From Ascaris suum (taxonomy: Eukaryota; Nematoda; Chromadorea; Rhabditida; Ascarididae), in assembly GCA_013433145.1 (NCBI GenBank), contig CM024169.1:13028817-13092816 (forward strand): a stretch of DNA of 64,000 bases. Reading direction: 5' to 3'. Positions 60,800-64,000 of this stretch are shown in pieces. Made by a program: the position numbers and the translations under genes. Under the pieces are notes generated by a model that was not told the DNA's origin, made no database searches, and saw only the letters and a list, made by a program, of their open reading frames with translations. Positions within the stretch are counted from its first letter, which is position 1. Each line of letters begins with the position of its first letter.

Positions 60800-63700
60800 A
60801 GGTGCCTTTAAAATGTATAGTTTATTGCTGTACTCGAAAATATCATTGTTTTTCATCCTCTCTCTGATTATTTAACGCCTCTTTTTAACCTGGAATATTC
60901 GAGAAAACAAATTCTTTCGGTTTCCTGAACAGTGAATATGATCTATAAGAGTAGAATATTACTCGTTAAACGAGTAAAAATATATGCATATTTATGGTAA
61001 GTTATTGCAATAATTATTGCAAATATCATCATTCAAGTGTAGTGTAACTATAATTTCATAAATATATGATGGAATAAATACAAATTTACTAATTGAAATT
61101 ATCTATTTTTAATATGAATGAAAATATATTTTACTTACTAAAATTCATAGAAAACCACAATTTTTTTTTTGCAAAACATTTGCTTTTAATTTATTTTTAA
61201 AAAAAGCATATATTGGCGAATTAAGAAACTATATATTTGGTCGTATCATATAGAAAATCAACAAGAATATTTTCGTGATGTGGCGTTTTCACGTTCATTT
61301 TTGTGATGTTGGCATTTCGGCTGAGTTTGTTGACAAATGCTATTATATGGCAAACATTTTTCCTCTCAACGAAAATGACAAATCACCACGCCTTCGATTC
61401 ACTTCAATAATTTCCCTTCACATCGCTTTTTTTTGAGGTGCAAATTATATTTCTTTGATATTTCATCGATGTTTTATCGATTGCGTTTCTATTCTAGTTC
61501 ATTTATGTGCATTGGGCTAATTGTTTCATTTAGTATGTTTATTTTTGCATTTATTTTGTTTCGTTTCGTTTTACTCCTTCCTCAGGTATAACGAATAAAT
61601 TTCCATATATTCAACTGTATAAGAAGATGAAATATTAGGAGAAGAAAGTAGAACATTGCCAAAAAAAAAAAAAAAAATCATTACCAATAGAAAAAAAAAG
61701 GATAGAAAAATTCGGGACTAAAAAATCGCCATATCTGCCATATATCTTCGAATGATCTCTTTAAGCACCGCCTCGACATCGGTAGAAGTCTTAATCTTTT
61801 GACCTCCAATGGCATTTTGAAATTGCGTTTATGCACTACACAAATGTCAAATAAGCATTAACATTCTACGACTATGCCGTGTTAAACATCGATCTTCAGA
61901 TCTAATCTCAAGATGGATCTAATGAAGAAGGTTGGAGTGATAAAAGTAGAGGAGAACATTGTCCATCTATGGTCAAAATGAAGAGGACGTGGCGCTGAAT
62001 TTTTTGCTTCGGTCTATAATTTGTTTATCGTGCTTGTGTTAGCCGCATAGTGCGTCGCGTTTCTTTGCTGCAGTTGGCCATCTAACTACAGACGCTCATC
62101 GCATCGTCACATTTTGCACTCATTTATTCGTTTCGTCGTAAAAACTTTTGTAATTAAATGACCGTTTTAATTTGTAATTTACTTCTGTGAATATTTTACT
62201 CTTTGATAGTAATGAGAGCATAAAACGAGAAGAGATCATTCATTCAATCTAGGTGTGAGATGTAACAAGAGGAAAGGATCGATTTTTAGAGATAGGTACG
62301 AAAAATGGAGTTTTCTAACAGAGAGTTTTGTTATTCCAGGGTAAAAAATTCTGATGAGACCGAAGTGATTTAAGATGGCTTTTTGCGATGCGTTGATAAT
62401 CCGATATTGCAATATTAGTTTAAAATGAGAGATAAGCTTCCATATAATATTTATACTTATGAGCATACGTGTGGACAAGTTTTTGCTGTTGCAGTGGAAG
62501 ATTTCGTATCTAAATGCTGCACAATGTACAAAACCTATAAAAACTTTTACTTATTTCTCAGAGTTTCTATGAACTTTATACTTAGATTATTCTTGCACTC
62601 GTGAAACATTTCGCTTCATGCGAAAGGTAATCGAAATCGTCGCCACTATATTTTCGGAATTTCAAAGTAATGGAGATGAAATACTCTGTGCATCTTGTTT
62701 CCTTCGGTAGTCTTGATATTTGGATATTATCATCTCAGTCTTGGGAGAGCCTATGTGTTTTCAGTTGAAAGCAATTTTCTTATTGTGCATATTCAAGCGG
62801 AATTATATTGTTCTCCTGAAAGAATAACTGATAATAATGCTGAATTTCGAGACATTTATTCATATTAGCTGAAATATAGACTCTATCACAATAGCAACTA
62901 TCGAAAGGAATATCATGATATGTCACAGGAGTCATAATAAGAACAACAATTGAAAATGCGCATGAAGTTTTTATGCGCGAACGTTTTCCTTAAAGTGTAT
63001 TTTATCGCCAAATAATATTGATATCCTATCTATAGAAACGAGATAAAGTGTCCTAATAATATTTTATTAGCTAGAGAATTTTCCAATATTCGATAAAAAA
63101 TTTTCCTTGAGCTCATTCCTTTAAATGATCTAATCTAACTTCATCAACTCTAGGAATATATCTAACAAAAATATGGCAGTGCGTAGCTCATGAACTCATC
63201 TCGATTGTTTGAGCGCATGATGCGTGATGTTTTTTTTCTTGCCGGAATTTGGAATTCGGTTTCGGATATCTGCTGCGGAAGTTTTTCGAAAAGAAAGATT
63301 TTTTTGGAAGTTTGCTGAATGTGCTCAATGGTTTTGACGAAAATTATGCGGCATATTTAAATTGCGTATCAAAACGATGCGGTCATTGAATTTATAATCG
63401 TCGGTGACCTAACTTCACAGTCAAATGATACCTGCACTTCACTAGTGCTATATTGCAAATTAAATTCTTCGCATTCATTGGCGGCTTCTTTTTCCTTATT
63501 TCTCTCTGGAAATTCAGCTAAACGAATCCATCTAATTGGATGCCCTCTCAAAAATAAGCTTTTCCCAAATTCTGTTCTCATTTGTTTGAGTTGCATATAT
63601 TAGGGAAATCAACTTATAAAGAAATGCTTCTCACCATAGTTTATATGATATGCGCTTTTCCATTTCGCCGGCTTCACCAGCCTATTTCATACAATGATAT

Positions 63701-64000
63701 ACTCATATTTTATTTGTTCTAATAAAGCTTATGCAAATCTTCTACAAAAGATCGCTTCCCATTTGATTTTGCAAATCTGTATCCACAAGACGTTTTCATA
63801 TGTTTGTACGTATTGGCCCGTCTAAATGACCGAAAGTTTTAATAATAGAACCATTAGAGTTGAATTAATCAAATTTGTTCGCTAGCAGATTCATCATAAT
63901 ACGGCTCGATGTATCAATTTTCATTTTGATCCTTCGAATCAGAGGGGTATTATTGGCGTTTAAACGCCGTGGAAAATTTGAACGGATTTCACACCATTTG
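60800..64000. other. Intergenic or unresolved, no supported gene
   Basis: AT-rich with poly-A (61662-61677) and poly-T runs. Open frames at 62236-62478 and 63369-63596 (minus) have no motifs or splice context that I can support. Confidence 0.35.

Overview
The window looks like nuclear DNA from a nematode. It is AT-rich, and its genes are split into many small exons with GT...AG introns ending in the worm consensus TTTCAG or a variant. Four genes carry a TTTCAG-like acceptor only 1-10 bases upstream of the start codon, the layout expected for spliced-leader trans-splicing. One gene belongs to the nematode-expanded transthyretin-like family. The clade cannot be fixed from the sequence. Exon models were built by hand from splice sites, reading phase and recognisable motifs.

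Layout: (1) 607-4672, minus: a membrane-anchored protein with a spermidine-synthase/methyltransferase-like (Rossmann) domain; the two ends are well modelled, the middle is not. (2) 8776-16532, plus: a complete seven-exon histidine acid phosphatase, 427 residues, with a signal peptide and a C-terminal membrane segment. (3) 18004-19271, minus: a complete three-exon transthyretin-like secreted protein, 147 residues. (4) 36705-41830, plus: a complete eight-exon metallo-beta-lactamase-fold protein, 304 residues, with altered metal ligands and one probable GC-AG intron. (5) 43505-49203, minus: nine exons of a major facilitator transporter of the SLC17 (sialin/phosphate/vesicular glutamate) type. Four cysteine-rich exons at 49486-50395 lie just upstream in matching phase and are probably its 5' part.

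The rest, mainly 4.7-8.7 kb, 19.3-36.6 kb and 50.4-64 kb, is intergenic or unresolved. It holds microsatellites, a 9-bp minisatellite, homopolymer G tracts, a low-copy dispersed repeat derived from coding sequence (three copies), and several coding-like fragments that I cannot assign. No tRNA, rRNA, CRISPR array or intact transposon was recognised.

The genes do not form an obvious pathway. The acid phosphatase and transthyretin-like proteins are secretory, the SLC17-like protein is an anion transporter, and the two remaining proteins are enzyme-fold relatives.
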